A program made the translations under genes and the position numbers. Of a stretch of DNA of 64,000 nt, positions 11,001 to 22,412 are shown in pieces. The stretch covers positions 73,070,969 through 73,134,968 of the forward strand of contig OX377205.1 of NCBI GenBank assembly GCA_947396885.1, read 5' to 3'. Numbering within the stretch: position 1 is the first letter of the stretch; each line of letters begins with the position of its first letter. The notes below the pieces were generated by a model. The model was given only the letters and a program-made list of their open reading frames with translations. It was not told the origin of the DNA and did no database searches. Source of the DNA: Heligmosomoides polygyrus polygyrus (taxonomy: Eukaryota > Nematoda > Chromadorea > Rhabditida > Heligmosomidae).

Positions 11001-14000
11001 AGGCCACTTACGATGTTTGAAGGAAGTCTCCAAGTCAGTGCATGTCTCCACTCGTTGGCCAACATTCAGGATGCCCAGGTACAGTAGCTGGTCCGTCAGC
11101 GATTCACGGGCAATCATCGCTTGCACGACGTTCGTCCTGGAAATATCTCCGGAGCTTGTTCACTCATGCATTACAAGCGCTGAGTCCGGCTCTGGAGAGG
11201 AGGCGGGGAACAGCAACATCGGAAACCGAACTCCAGCCGCCATTCCGGGTACACACTTTTACACTGTCGGACAGCGCTTCCCATAAAGAGTGCGATATTA
11301 GCTATGCTGACTGATATAAGCGGCTTCTCTCGTTACGCACTTTCTTCCATCTGTAACTCATTTAAATTTAATTAGTTGTTAATATAAAGCGTTCCGCGGA
11401 AACTACACCTTGCCTTGTTGGGTGGAATTCGCGCCGCGCGTCCATATCCTCATCCACCAGCAGTGGAACCCACCCCAACAGCCCCAACGATACCTAGTCC
11501 AGCGAAAGAGGTAAACTCTTCACACATCCACTTCATGCGCCATAACGATCCAGTGGCTCTTTGACGCGAGCGCGCATATATTAGGTTGTTCGGAAATTAA
11601 TGCTGGTTTTCCATCTCCAACTTTAGATCGGGATTTTTTGGCAAAACTATCCTTGGAATAGTGCATAATTGTACACTGTTACAAGGCTTGTTTTGTGCGC
11701 TTTCTCACTGTGCTATTCGTCTTTAATACAGATTATATAACGGCAGATTTTGAAGACTAATATAAATCGACGTGTCAAAGCAGCAATTTCGGAGATTTAC
11801 TTCTATGAGTTCAAGCTCGATCGTAGTGCGGCGGAAACAACTCGAAACATCAATTAGGTATGGGATCAAGGAAGTGTTAACGAATCCATGGAGACGCGCT
11901 GATTTCAAAAATTTCGTCGACGTGAATTTGATCTTGAGGATGAGGCAGCTCGTGGAACTCGCTCTGGCGCTGATGACGAGTTGAAGTCTTTGGTGGAAGC
12001 AAATACATGTGTGACCGTTCGACAACTTGCGAAAGAACTCTGCGTAAGCAAATGAAGTGTTTGTAAACATTTGCGAAAAACTGGAAAGACGAAGAAGTTA
12101 GATAAATGGAAACCGTACGTGTGGAACGACTATTTTAAAAAAATAGTCGGTTCGAAGTGCCGTCAGCGCTGCTTCTTCGCAAGAAGAACGATCCGTTTTC
12201 GACCGTATCGTAACTTGTGACGAGAAATGGATTCACCACTATAACCGGCGACGATCGGCTCAGTGGTTGGTCATCGATGAAGCTCCGCAGCAGTTCCCGA
12301 AACCGAAATTGTACCAAAAGAAGACTATAGCAACTGTTTGGTGATCTGTTTCTGGATTAATTCATCACAGTTTCTTGAAACCGATAAACAATGACGACAG
12401 AGAAGTACGTCAGATCGACGAAATGCACGAAAAATCCCGACTTATGCACCCGGCAGTGCTCAATAGAAAAGGACCGGTCGTTCTCCACGACAACGCGCGA
12501 CCACATGTTGCGCATCCGACGCTGCAGAAGTTGAACGAGTTTGTCTACGAAACTCTGCCACATCCACCATATTCGCCGGACCTTTCGCCAACCGACTACC
12601 ACTTCTTTAAGCATGTGGATAAGTTCTTGAGCGAGAAATACTTCAAAAACCGAGCCCAGGTGGAAACTGCCTTCGACGAATTCATCCGCTCCAGAACTCC
12701 GGAACACAATAGGGATAAATAAGCCAGTATATAGTTGGCATAGATCTGTAGACCCGAATAGCTCTTGCTTCGATTAATAAAGTTGTGTTTGAGCTGAGAT
12801 ATGTCGTTTTAAAGTTTGAGGCCGAAAACCTGCATTAATCTCCGGACAACCTAATATTATATTCGATCTTGTACTAAGAAGACATAAGACCTGTCGGCAC
12901 CCCAGACAGTTGGGGAACAAAGAACGGCAGAATGACAATGGAGCTTCACCATTCTCATCTCATACTTGTGTGGAATGGAGAGACCGAAGTGTCCTGCTTT
13001 TGATGTACTGTTTGACCACTCTTATCCCGCGTTGCTCTTTCTGCCACATCTCGGAAACGGAGAACACCCCTCTTCCTCACCCAACCTTATGCCCATTGAC
13101 CAAAAAGGCGAGGTGAATATTCGGTTTAACGTTTTTTCAAACAGTTATTACTGACGCGTGATGGAGTAGTTTGATCGATTTCGGTAACTGTTGCGCCCCC
13201 CAAACAAAGGCTTTGGTAAGTAACCCGTCCAGGCCAACCGAGCATTTCACCCCCCCCCCCCCGAAGTCAATGAACTGGCACCTGAAGGATTGCAAACGCC
13301 CACAAAACCCTGCAGAAGCAGAGCAGAATGCGTGGCGCATCCCAAACAAGATCCTTACCGACAGCGGATCTTTATCCTTTAACTTTATTACTTCGTCTCC
13401 TGTTCGTCAATCACAAAATTACGGACGCATACCGATCTAGGCAGTCCATGCAGTTCGTTCGGAAAAAGCCAGTCTGTGATCGCTGAGTCAAATCCGTATC
13501 AGCGAGCTCTGCTGAAGCTGCGAAGAACCTGAGAAGAAGGAAGTCACTTCATTGTTTTACAGGGCGCAGGTTCCAAAGTAAATGAGACGTACCCGAACTG
13601 AGTGATTTCATGACGCAGCTGATCTCTCAGCATTGACAGCCTGTGCCACTGCATTGCTTGACACACCTTGTGGAAGTCGAACGGGTTGTACCTGAACTGC
13701 TAGATGAGTCAAGAACCATAAAAACTGACCACGGTAGTATAGTAGACACCACTTGGTTGATAGATAACACTTCCTCCGTTTTTTATTCAGATAAACACGT
13801 GACCAGCCGAAGAAATCGAACGAACGGTCATACCTAACGTAGCTAAGATTCGCTTGTTGCACGATTCTATCCAGCTCATCGCCGATCTTCTTCTCTCGTC
13901 CGCTCTGATTGATCAGATTCACAATCACCTTAAAAGTTAGCCATATTTAGTTGAAGTATCTATTACGGAACGATTCAGGAAAACTCACTATCTTTCCGCC

Positions 14001-17000
14001 ATAGGTCATCCTCTGAAGCTCAAAATGCTTCACATACGCAGCAAGCTGATCATCACTTGGCTTCATCGTCGGCATTGGCTGCCATTTAAGATTGGGTCGC
14101 TGTGACCACAGCAACGGAATGGATCCTCGGGTCTGAACGGGTCCCTCTCAAACACTAAGAATGAGGGACTTCATGGATAGGTGCACACCTGCAAGAAGGC
14201 CGTCAGTCTTCGACCGTGGGCGGATGTGGTCTCCACAATCTGCTCAGTTTCGACGAAATTCGCTGGATGCCCATCAAGACTCACACCGCGCTTGTAGAAG
14301 CGTACGCCGGCTCTGAAATGGTTTAAGGCGGTAGGTAGTTCATATGGAATTCTGTAAAATAACGCAGTAGATGCAATGAGGAAGGTTGAATTTATACATC
14401 AGCTGCAGTAGGTGGGGCAGTATGAGTACCACCGATAGTAGGATCCACTAATCAAGCAGCAACAAAGCCTTCACACGAGCTTAAACCCTTCAACAACCAA
14501 CCTGTATTTGCTCCGCCTTGATATCAGGGACAATTTGAACTGATGGCCGTTCACAGAGTGGTGAACTTCTCCATAGAAACCATGAATAACTGGTAAAGCG
14601 AAGCGATCAATCTGAACCCTTACAACTCTGTTAGTGAAACATCTGACAGGCAAAAATAAGGAGTACTCACACCCTGTACTGACCGAAGCTGGGATAACAG
14701 GTAGCCGTTCCATACAAACCGATCATCGGCCTGAATAGATTTGAATTATTAATCGTGACTAGATTAGCTAACTCTTATAAGGGACATTGTGGACTTTAAA
14801 GCGATTACTGAAACAGCTGAGGTGAATTCCAATGAAGTTTGTGCCCTAGCGCACTCCAGAAAAATAGGAGCAAGGACTGAACTAAGAACTTAAGTTACTA
14901 GGTCCTTGCTCGTCCTGAAGGCTTTCCCATCAGGGCGCGTTCTGTTTTCAACATGCTGCTCACTATGGACACACTCCTTGTACTCACTGCCCTGATTGGT
15001 TTCAGGCTGGTACCAGCGGTCGGCTCATACCGATATATGGGAGAATGCTGATGGGTACCACGAGGTGTGGATGTTGCATTTGATCAAACAGCGCTGGTAG
15101 TGTAGTGGCGTAGGAGAGTTTCGAGCTTACCAGTTTTATTTATTTATTTATTCACCAGTTCTTGCGGGATCATGCTCCGCCTGGCACTAGAAGTTTTGGA
15201 CGCAATAAAACATACTTATAACAGCTTGCAACTTCACCAACGGCCATTTAAAGCTTAAAGAAAATGAGCTGAGTCTACGACAGAATTTTGCCTCCAAAAA
15301 CTTATTTTGTCTCGCAGACACTTAACAAGTAATCCGATGAAATCATACTATTCAGCCTTATTCGGAGATTTCTATTTCCTACCTAGGGTGCAGCTACATT
15401 GGAGTTCTTGTGGGCTAACTATTTCAAATAGCGTGCATATGACATAGGTCTTCAGAAATAAGGATAAGGATTTGTCACGAATTTCAAACCGATGTCACGT
15501 AAGTCTTTACATTGCTCATATAGTCTGTACGGTGAGCATCAGGAGCCGGCATACGGTCAATTAGCTAATCTTCAGACACCTTCACTTGGTCGTCCATTGA
15601 TAAATAAGTGACATGGCCGGTCCCTCAAGCATCTATTTGTTCGGACTCTCTTTTTCGCAGAAATGGAACTGAACTCTACTAATGAAGTATACACTTAAAG
15701 CGGCATCGATGAAACTGCAACGCTACAATGTGAAGAATACTGTTGTGGCAACAACTGAGCCCTTAGTTGGCATTCGAATGCAGATACAATCCATAGTAAT
15801 GCTGAAGCAATTAAGTTCGTTTCCAACAGAAACAATTTTCTACCTTCTAAAATCTTGACACATTTCATTGTCGATGTAAAAAAACTCGAGACCAGTTCTC
15901 GACAGAGTTTTTTTTTGTCGGAATTTGTTCACAATGAGCAATTAATCTGCCTGAAAAAAGTTACAGGCAGCCAACTGCTCTGAATCCTTCTTCAACGAAA
16001 AGGAGTGGAATTTACGGTTTTAGTCGCCGTGCGCTTGTAGTACGTACTTTACGGTTGAAAATGTAATCTGTCCAGTATGAAATTGGATCTTAAAATGGAT
16101 TCATCCCATTCATATGTTAAACTGGGCGCACCAAATAAGATATTTTAACCATATGCTCGCCCTCCTAAGAGTCGCTGACGTTTTTGTCTCGAGCAAAGAT
16201 GCCCTTTTCATCAATGACCACGTCTCTGGAGCCATCGAAGCCTCGCCTAAACAGGCGGCTTTCCAAGTGAAATTAGACAGAATTAATTAAGAAATGACGT
16301 AAAGGGCACCCAATTTGAAACGAAAAACCTATTTAATTCGGGCGATGTCGTCATTCTCTCGAAGAACGTTAATAATGAACTAGGATACGTCATTGTTGGC
16401 TTGCAAATGTGCAAATTTGCATGCAAAATGTGGAATTGGCGAATAACACTAAAACATTTGCGTTGGAGACATTTTATAATAATAACCAGACATTATTGTT
16501 TGTGACTATGTAAAGTAATCAAGCGCGTCCTCGTTGTGAAAAGAGCAACACGTTGACCGAAGAACCACGGAAACGCGTCCCATCCAGGCAGAAAACCCTT
16601 CGTGCTTTTTGTTAGAAGAAATTCGTATTAGTGTTCCTATCAGGAAACAAAGGAGTACAATGAGTATACTCACTCGATCGATCATCGACATGTGTTTGAA
16701 AGCTGGAGTTCCGTTCTCGCTGAGCCATTGGAGGGATCTAGAGAGATCAAGAGAATAAGAGAAATAGAAGCCGGTAGTGGCTAATACGCTCTGCAGCATC
16801 TCAGTGAAATGGCGATTATACCAAATCTAAAAAAGAACCAGTTGTTGTTGTTTCAGTGAAGATATAGAGAGAAAAAGACATGTAAAGAAATGTGGTTAAA
16901 AGCGTGGGCACCTGAGATCCCACCTGTTTCTCGGTAAGGTGTAACGTTGTCTTCTTATACGGGATTATCTCCGTCTCCGTGATTGTCCATATAGAATGGC

Positions 17001-18356
17001 CATTAAATGTGCCAACTAATCGAGCCTTTTTAATGACAATTAAAGCCATGCCTAAAGCACTAAGTTTTAGTAGGCCAACGGCTAAGAGATAGCTGCCAAG
17101 AAGACATAAACTGACCGGAAACTATTGGGATTACACCGAGCACGCCATAAATGTACTGTATATCAGAATCAATTATAGGGATTCGAGCTGTAGACAAGTC
17201 TGAAAAATAGGTTGACTGACCACGATGCTTCAGGCTACGAACAAATTCTGGTCGCAGATATTAGGGTGTCCCATAATTTTCTGGGCTATCATACCGTTTT
17301 TATTGAAATTTATTACAACAAGATAATGACAAAGGGTAGCCAATCGATATATTCTCCATCTGTGGCCACAACCTTTCTCCAACGATTGGGCAGAGAGTTG
17401 ATTGCATTCCCCAGAAAGAAGCTGGCCTGCAGCGATCCATTCGTCTATTGCGCAATGAACTTCTTGACGCTGCGAACATCGTTTGTTCACGGAAAAAAGA
17501 GCAAGACTTCTGAATGCTGCATAGCCACAAGGGCTGATATTTGGTGAATACGCAGGATGTGCCACAATCTCGATAGACTCCTGCCTCATCGTCTCCGGCG
17601 TTTGTTTCACGCGATGCGGTTGTGCGTTATTCATTAACACAGTACCGAATCTCGGGTACCTCTCAAGTAGCTTACGCTTCATTTCCAACATATTTTCAAT
17701 GAACAAGGCTGCTGTTATAGTCTGTTCATCTGGTAAAAGCGAGTAGTGCACGACTACCCGACTCGTGAACCAAAATAAAAGCAAAATCTTCTTTAAGCAG
17801 CACGTTTAAAAGTCTGTTTCTATTAATGCTCATAACGTACGCCTTGCAATCAGTCGCCTAATTTCTACACTATACTTTGGTGACTGCCGGGACTTCAGTT
17901 TAAGAACTACTAATTAGACACTATAGAGGATCGATGCCAGCGGCTTCCGTGTTACCGTTCTACGCTTCAATTGTTTAAAGTCCTAACGAAGTTTATACAA
18001 CGCCGATGAAAGACGACCCAGGGCCGAGGCTATTGTAACTCACTCCTCTTAACGATGCGCCGCGCACCTCATCTTAAAATCATAGCCTTCTTGGACGCAC
18101 AGTGACTGACTACACGCTCTTGAAAGCCGTGGAAGATCATACAGCAGTACCTGATACTCGTATGTGATTGGAATGGCGATCGATCTCGAGGTATTGCTGT
18201 GACAAACGATTCCCATCTCGATCCCGTGGTTCAATATAAAACTTCTCTGCTAATATGTACCTGAAAGTAACTCCTACTCAATACTCCACCTGAAGCACAG
18301 AATACAAAAGGGCAAGCTACTTACAAATTAAACCCTTCATATATGTCCGTGGACAT
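8018..18356 (-). CDS. sac-1: Sac1-type phosphoinositide phosphatase, 601 aa, 17 exons
   Basis: An ER/Golgi membrane lipid phosphatase expected to dephosphorylate PI4P. Exons in gene order: 18356-18325, 18260-18151, 17199-17116, 17051-16924, 16826-16674, 14730-14671, 14611-14502, 14312-14189, 14144-13989, 13928-13834, 13691-13593, 13528-13433, 11136-11012, 10958-10900, 10846-10739, 9098-8942, 8127-8018. All phases agree (1806 nt). Diagnostic blocks include [33 protein letters not shown] and [16 protein letters not shown]. The catalytic CX5R loop CMDCLDR is at residues 410-416, followed by TNVVQ; then [18 protein letters not shown] and [10 protein letters not shown]. Two membrane segments lie near 545-565 and 570-587. 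The C terminus KLKND fits a KxKxx ER-retrieval signal, as in other Sac1 proteins. Length is close to the human 587 aa. Introns carry two mariner copies, SINE fragments and a tRNA-like repeat. The start in exon 1 (MSTDIYEG) is the least certain part. Confidence 0.94.
8175..8331 (+). mobile_element. Diverged SINE fragment (same family as 4.7 kb)
   Basis: The stretch CCCGCCCAGGCCAACCAAGC and the following TTGGTGCCATACTT...GGGAAGGATGAAA match the SINE body with many substitutions. The tRNA-like head is badly decayed and the 3' part stops before the tail. It lies in the last intron of the Sac1 gene. Confidence 0.7.
8516..8808 (+). mobile_element. tRNA-derived SINE, nearly full length
   Basis: It starts GCGTGTAGCGCAG (A-box region), with a B-box-like GGTTAGGATTTC about 55 bp later, then the complete body, and ends GCCGTCCTTTATTCTTATCC. 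It sits in the last intron of the Sac1 gene, antisense to that gene. I could not define a clean target duplication. Confidence 0.85.
10559..10697. repeat. Short palindromic MITE-like element in a Sac1 intron
   Basis: The arms AAGGGGTCAGATTCATCAAC...ACCGCTTACCGC and GCGGTAAGCGGTTAATGAAC...CTAGCCCCT are inverted copies around a centre near 10620-10640. The arms are about 55 bp each, with substitutions. No coding potential. Confidence 0.75.
11581..12854 (+). mobile_element. Mariner element with both ends, inactivated transposase
   Basis: Terminal inverted repeats start TTAGGTTGTTCGGA and end with the matching TCCGGACAACCTAA, and TA flanks both sides (11579-11580 and 12855-12856). Transposase segments are readable in the + direction. 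An N-terminal part lies around 11770-12050, [11 protein letters not shown] near 12215, VLHDNARPH near 12480 and [17 protein letters not shown] near 12560-12610. These are the three aspartate blocks of a DD34D mariner. Frameshifts and stops (for example after IATVW at about 12340) break the frame. It lies in the 2.3-kb Sac1 intron, in the opposite orientation, and leaves the flanking exons intact. Confidence 0.93.
13190..13385 (+). mobile_element. Diverged SINE fragment with a poly-C tract
   Basis: CGTCCAGGCCAACCGAGC and later AGAATGCGTGGCGCATCCCA match the SINE body, and the unit ends near TTTATCCTTTAAC. A run of about 14 C replaces the CCCTCCGGGG part of the consensus. It lies in a Sac1 intron just downstream of the catalytic exon. 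Confidence 0.7.
14990..15250 (+). repeat. Old copy of the tRNA-like repeat family
   Basis: CACGAGGTGTGGATGTTGCA, TGATCAAACAGCGCTGGTAG and later CCTGGCACTAGAAGTTTTGG match the unit repeated at 62.3-63.1 kb. The middle, including the B-box, is disrupted by a short TTTA tract. It lies in the Sac1 intron between exons 5 and 6. Confidence 0.65.
17261..17830 (-). mobile_element. 5'-truncated mariner, transposase with lost catalytic residues
   Basis: On the minus strand there is an open frame over 17784-17230 that matches the C-terminal half of a mariner transposase. The second aspartate block reads LMNNAQPH and the third [16 protein letters not shown], so Asp is replaced by Asn in both. The 3' terminal repeat is visible as TTAGGGTGTCCCATAATTTT next to a TA at 17259-17260. 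No matching 5' end was found. It lies in the Sac1 intron between exons 2 and 3. Confidence 0.85.
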
Positions 18357-20250
18357 CAGCGACCTATTAAGTAGGCTAGTACGCGGATTGGAAGTTCAGG
18401 TTAATTACAGATGAGGATTAAATACGACTCTTAAACAACTCCTGGAATCATTAGGTAAAAGAAGATAGCGAGTGCAGTCTCATAGCAAACGAACGGTAAC
18501 GAGGTAACGAAAGGAGATGAGTGCTTGCAGCAATAGTCAGTATCCGAAGCGCCAGCACAGAGTAAGACGCTCGAATTTGTGAGGACACCACGCCCAGATG
18601 AGACTAGATGGGGCGATTGAGCCATCAGTTTCCCTTTGGGCTTCGTCCAGTTGACCGATAAACTGTCAAAAACACCGGTTTATCACAAGTGCTACTTCAC
18701 AACAGTAAATCTGGCGTTTTTCTAGTTGAAACGAGAGATAGAGATCGCCGTTAAGTGGCCAAGGGATCACCTTGCAATCAGTGGTCATATACCTCCGTCA
18801 GAACGAAGCGAATATCCATCTATATCAAGAGGGGCACAATGCAGTCTAGAGCTGAGTTACAACACACTAACGTGCCGAAGTTTTTAGTTTCGCGCAACAC
18901 ACTACGTCATATTGGGCTGTCCTTCATGGTTACGACCTCCAATTAGCCGCTTAGCGCCTGGAGATCTGCCCTCTATGCTTATATTTGGCATGCATTTGTT
19001 CATTACAAACACTTTATCTTATCACCATTACTAAGAGTTCCATAAGGTTCTTGCCTGTGATAAGCGACAACCCTCCTACTAACCATCCCCACCTTATGGA
19101 CTCGAGGCCCTAAACAGCTGCCTCTGAAATGGTGTGCTTTTCCGGAGGGAACAAACAGATGAAACAACAAAACATGAAAGTGGCAGTGATTACTCTAATG
19201 TACTAAGGAGACTTCTTCGAGGACATAGAAGAGAGTGGGTTGGTTCCGCGTGCGGAAATACTTAAAATCGAACTTGAAAGGCGTCGCGATACGTGGAGGT
19301 GATATGGGATCGATGAGGCGACTCCCGTGCGAGATAAGGAACTGTCCCACAACCCTACCAGTAGGAACGATGCTGAGATGTCAGACGGAGGGGGTAGAAG
19401 GGCGCAATGGGGAAGCAACACTACCGGCTATTTTGAGCTTCAGTCACTATGAAATGATTTATGGCGAAACAGAGCGGTGCTGCTGAAGTTCCACGTGTCC
19501 GGCTAAGAGGCGATATGTCTGCACACCAATGGAGGTTTAGTTTTTGAGGCTGGAACTGTATGCAAGGAGAAGAAAAAAGTCGGGACGCAGCGCCCACTGC
19601 GAAAAATTGATGGCTTGAGATGTAATCGGATGCGAAGAGACTCTGCGCGAACGCATATTACCACGGAAATCACGGCCAATTATAAGAACCGGTCCTTCTA
19701 GAAAACAACAGAGATGGTTGCTGAGCTCAAGTGAGGAATAAGTCGCTCTTAGACCATCTAGATTGTAACATGGATAAAAATACATAAAGTTCAAAGTAAT
19801 ATGGCAAAACCATAAGGTCAAGATAAGCGACTTAAACAAGGAATGACTCTTTTCCTACAGTAAGAAAAGGCGTCAAATAAAAACATTAGCTGCGGCGTTA
19901 GCGTTGACTGCAGATGGAAATTACGCGCTGTTTTGCGACTGATAAGGCTGTACTCGACTGAACCAAATAGGAAGGGTTGCATTATGGTCAAATCAAAACA
20001 CAGTGGTAGGCCTAGTCCTAATCCTATTACAAAGGGCCGATACACCTTTAGTTGGGATGGGAAATTCACTCGGCTCTCGGTGAATCGCAGGAGCGTGTCT
20101 CCGTGCAAAGCCGGGAGCTTATTAAGACGGGTAGGATGTATCCTAATCGGAGGGAGGGCCATAAAGTGACTTGCGTCTCCATTCTCTTGCTTAAGGTACA
20201 ACGAAAACTTCAGCTCTGCTGCATAATGCAAGGGTCTTCCTCCAAATTCA
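18357..20250. other. Divergent spacer upstream of Sac1, no gene recognised
   Basis: This contains the presumed Sac1 promoter on the minus strand. Open frames up to 137 codons are present (for example 20231-19818, minus) but show no motif or splice structure that I recognise, and their composition does not stand out. No transposon ends were found. Confidence 0.45.
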
Positions 20251-20709
20251 GACTCGCGGTTAAGGGCTGCGGGACATTATGTACGAATGGTCGCCGCGGA
20301 TGCGGCGACTCGCGCGGCGAACGCGGCAGAAAACGTCGCAATTGGGTGACTTCAGCGGCCAGTGGTATCTAGACCTGCATCAAAACTTGTACATCAAGTG
20401 TTAGAAAGTGTATACAAACTCAGTTTCACTGCGACAGTGTTATATTTTCAGCTTTTCCTGAAGAAGCAGCATATAAAGTTGAGCATTAGAACGTTGCCTA
20501 GGTTTATGACTCCAACTCAATTTCTGAACCAAAGCATGTTTTCCACCAGCTCCTGCAACAGCAGAAAGGGATATCAACAGCTCAAACCTAGCGTCTGCAG
20601 CAATTCATGAGGCACAGCTCCCACGACCGCAGCGGAGCTCATCGCGCACGCGACAGTTGTCGTCGCGGGCGCGGCGACCATTCGTACATAAAGACCGCCC
20701 CTCGCGGTT
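20251..20709. repeat. GC-rich inverted repeat pair
   Basis: GTACGAATGGTCGCCGCG at about 20282-20299 recurs inverted as GCGGCGACCATTCGTAC at about 20671-20687. Related GC-rich flanks (CGCGG...GCGGC) extend each arm by tens of bases. The intervening 350 bp has no recognised coding sequence. It borders the larger palindrome to the right. Confidence 0.55.
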
Positions 20710-21592
20710 AAGTAGCCAAAGGTAGAGCAAGTTGTCCGCCGAGAATTGGACTAGTTTTTCCACAGTACTCCAGCGGTCGTTGCGGGACCACATCAGTACT
20801 TCACCGTCCCACCCCAATGCTAAACGGAGTAGCCGTAAAAATATTACTCGCACTGCATTCGTAGTATAAATTTAGGTTTGACGCTGGAGAATAAGGGTGA
20901 CAGGTGCAATCCTAGTTGGTGGTGGCCACCCTTAAGCAATTTCATAAAAACCTGAATGTGTTCAGTATTGAAGCATATTGAACATATCACTCCTTAGAAA
21001 ACAACTGCGCTAAAGAAATCGGGATAAATAACACTAAAAACATGAGAATATATAACGTTTGCAAGCCTGGTCGGGACGTTTGCAATTGATTGGGATGTGA
21101 AGTACATTGTCCTGTCAGTGTCCAAAACGTTGGTTGATGGTGTCTTCTCCCAAATTTATTTTGTCTTACAGATGTTATCTGTTTTAGGTCTTTGAAATTG
21201 ATCCTCAAATATAATAAGAGGGTCCTCCCATACTAGATTTGCACCGAGAATGACCCTTTTTAGCTTCCCCTCTCCTGGCTTGCAACTGTGCCTAACCATG
21301 TTGGCGTAGTTTGTTTATTTCTACATGTTGTTGCCCAATTACTATGTTTCGTTACATCAGAAAATCGTTTAAGAGTGGCCACCACCAACTAGGATTGCAC
21401 CAGGGTGACATAATAATAAAGACAGAAGGATGAGGAGGGCAATGATCGGAGGAATAATGACGGTCTAATGAACGGCACCACGTACTGATTCGAACGAGGT
21501 GGGCTGTCGCGTTGTCCCGCAACGATTGCCTGAATACTATGGAGGAACTTGTCCAATTCTTGGCGGACAATTCGACGCCACGTTTGGCAATT
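20710..21592. repeat. Foldback element with arms of about 230 bp
   Basis: The left arm (about 20710-20942) and right arm (about 21361-21592) are inverted copies. Matching inner segments are GCAATCCTAGTTGGTGGTGG and its complement near 21375-21395. Outer segments are TTGTCCGCCGAGAATTGGAC and its complement near 21551-21570. The 420-bp centre shows no transposase. A third arm-like segment lies at 21915-22010. Confidence 0.75.
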
Positions 21593-21914
21593 TGGTCACG
21601 AGTTAGAACGGCGGAGAAGCAAAAAAGGATATGGGTACTAAGCGGCTGGTACCGCTGTACACCAGCAAGGTATCTTAAGACGAGTAAGTTATATCAGCCA
21701 CACCCCGGAGTTCCTTCCCTTGACTAGTTCTATGCTCTCCTCTGCTGACGCGGAGGAGAGCACAGAAACTGTTTACTTGAGTGTTCCACGACCATGGTCT
21801 CATGATGGAGCGGGCATCAGCCCGCTTAGTACCCAAATACACAATAAAAGACTAAGAGTTCCACCGAGGGTCTCGCTACCTGGGTGAGTCTATCGATTGA
21901 CAAGCTGGCAGAGT

Positions 21915-22010
21915 AAGTGATCCGGCAACGACCGCCTGGGTACTGTGAGACAACTCTTCCAATTCTTGACGGACAACTCGTCGCCACCCTTGGCGAAATC
22001 GCGAGCGGGC
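21915..22010 (+). repeat. Solo arm of the 20.7-kb foldback family
   Basis: CGCCTGGGTACTGTGAGACA...CCAATTCTTGACGGACAACT resembles the right arm of the foldback element at 21.5 kb. No partner arm is nearby, so it is a fragment or a separate decayed copy. Confidence 0.6.
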
Positions 22011-22412
22011 CCTTCTACGCAGTCTGAACATGCAGCGAAGGGACTTCATTTTCGAGCGAAAAAATAGTGCCTGTGTTATATACAGCGCTATTTTTGGTGT
22101 AGTATTAGCTAAAAGATCATAAAGAGAACCAGTGCGTCTGTTCACTGAACTCGACTGGCGATAGCCCGTGTAAAGCACATGGAATCTAGTTCCCAGATGG
22201 AGCTGATCGTCATCGGGAAACCTAACGGTGCTGTTACCGTGTCCAATGGGTCGCCAGCTTTCCTGCGAGATGAGAACGAGCCTGCTGATCATGGCGGGAA
22301 ACGGGAAGAGGAGCTGGAAAAGGTCTGGGCCGAAAAGCGAGCGGCGCCGCCGCCGCGCCGCTCGAGGCGTCGAGCGGCCGCGGTGTGCGGCGGATCCGGT
22401 TGTGCGCCGGCC

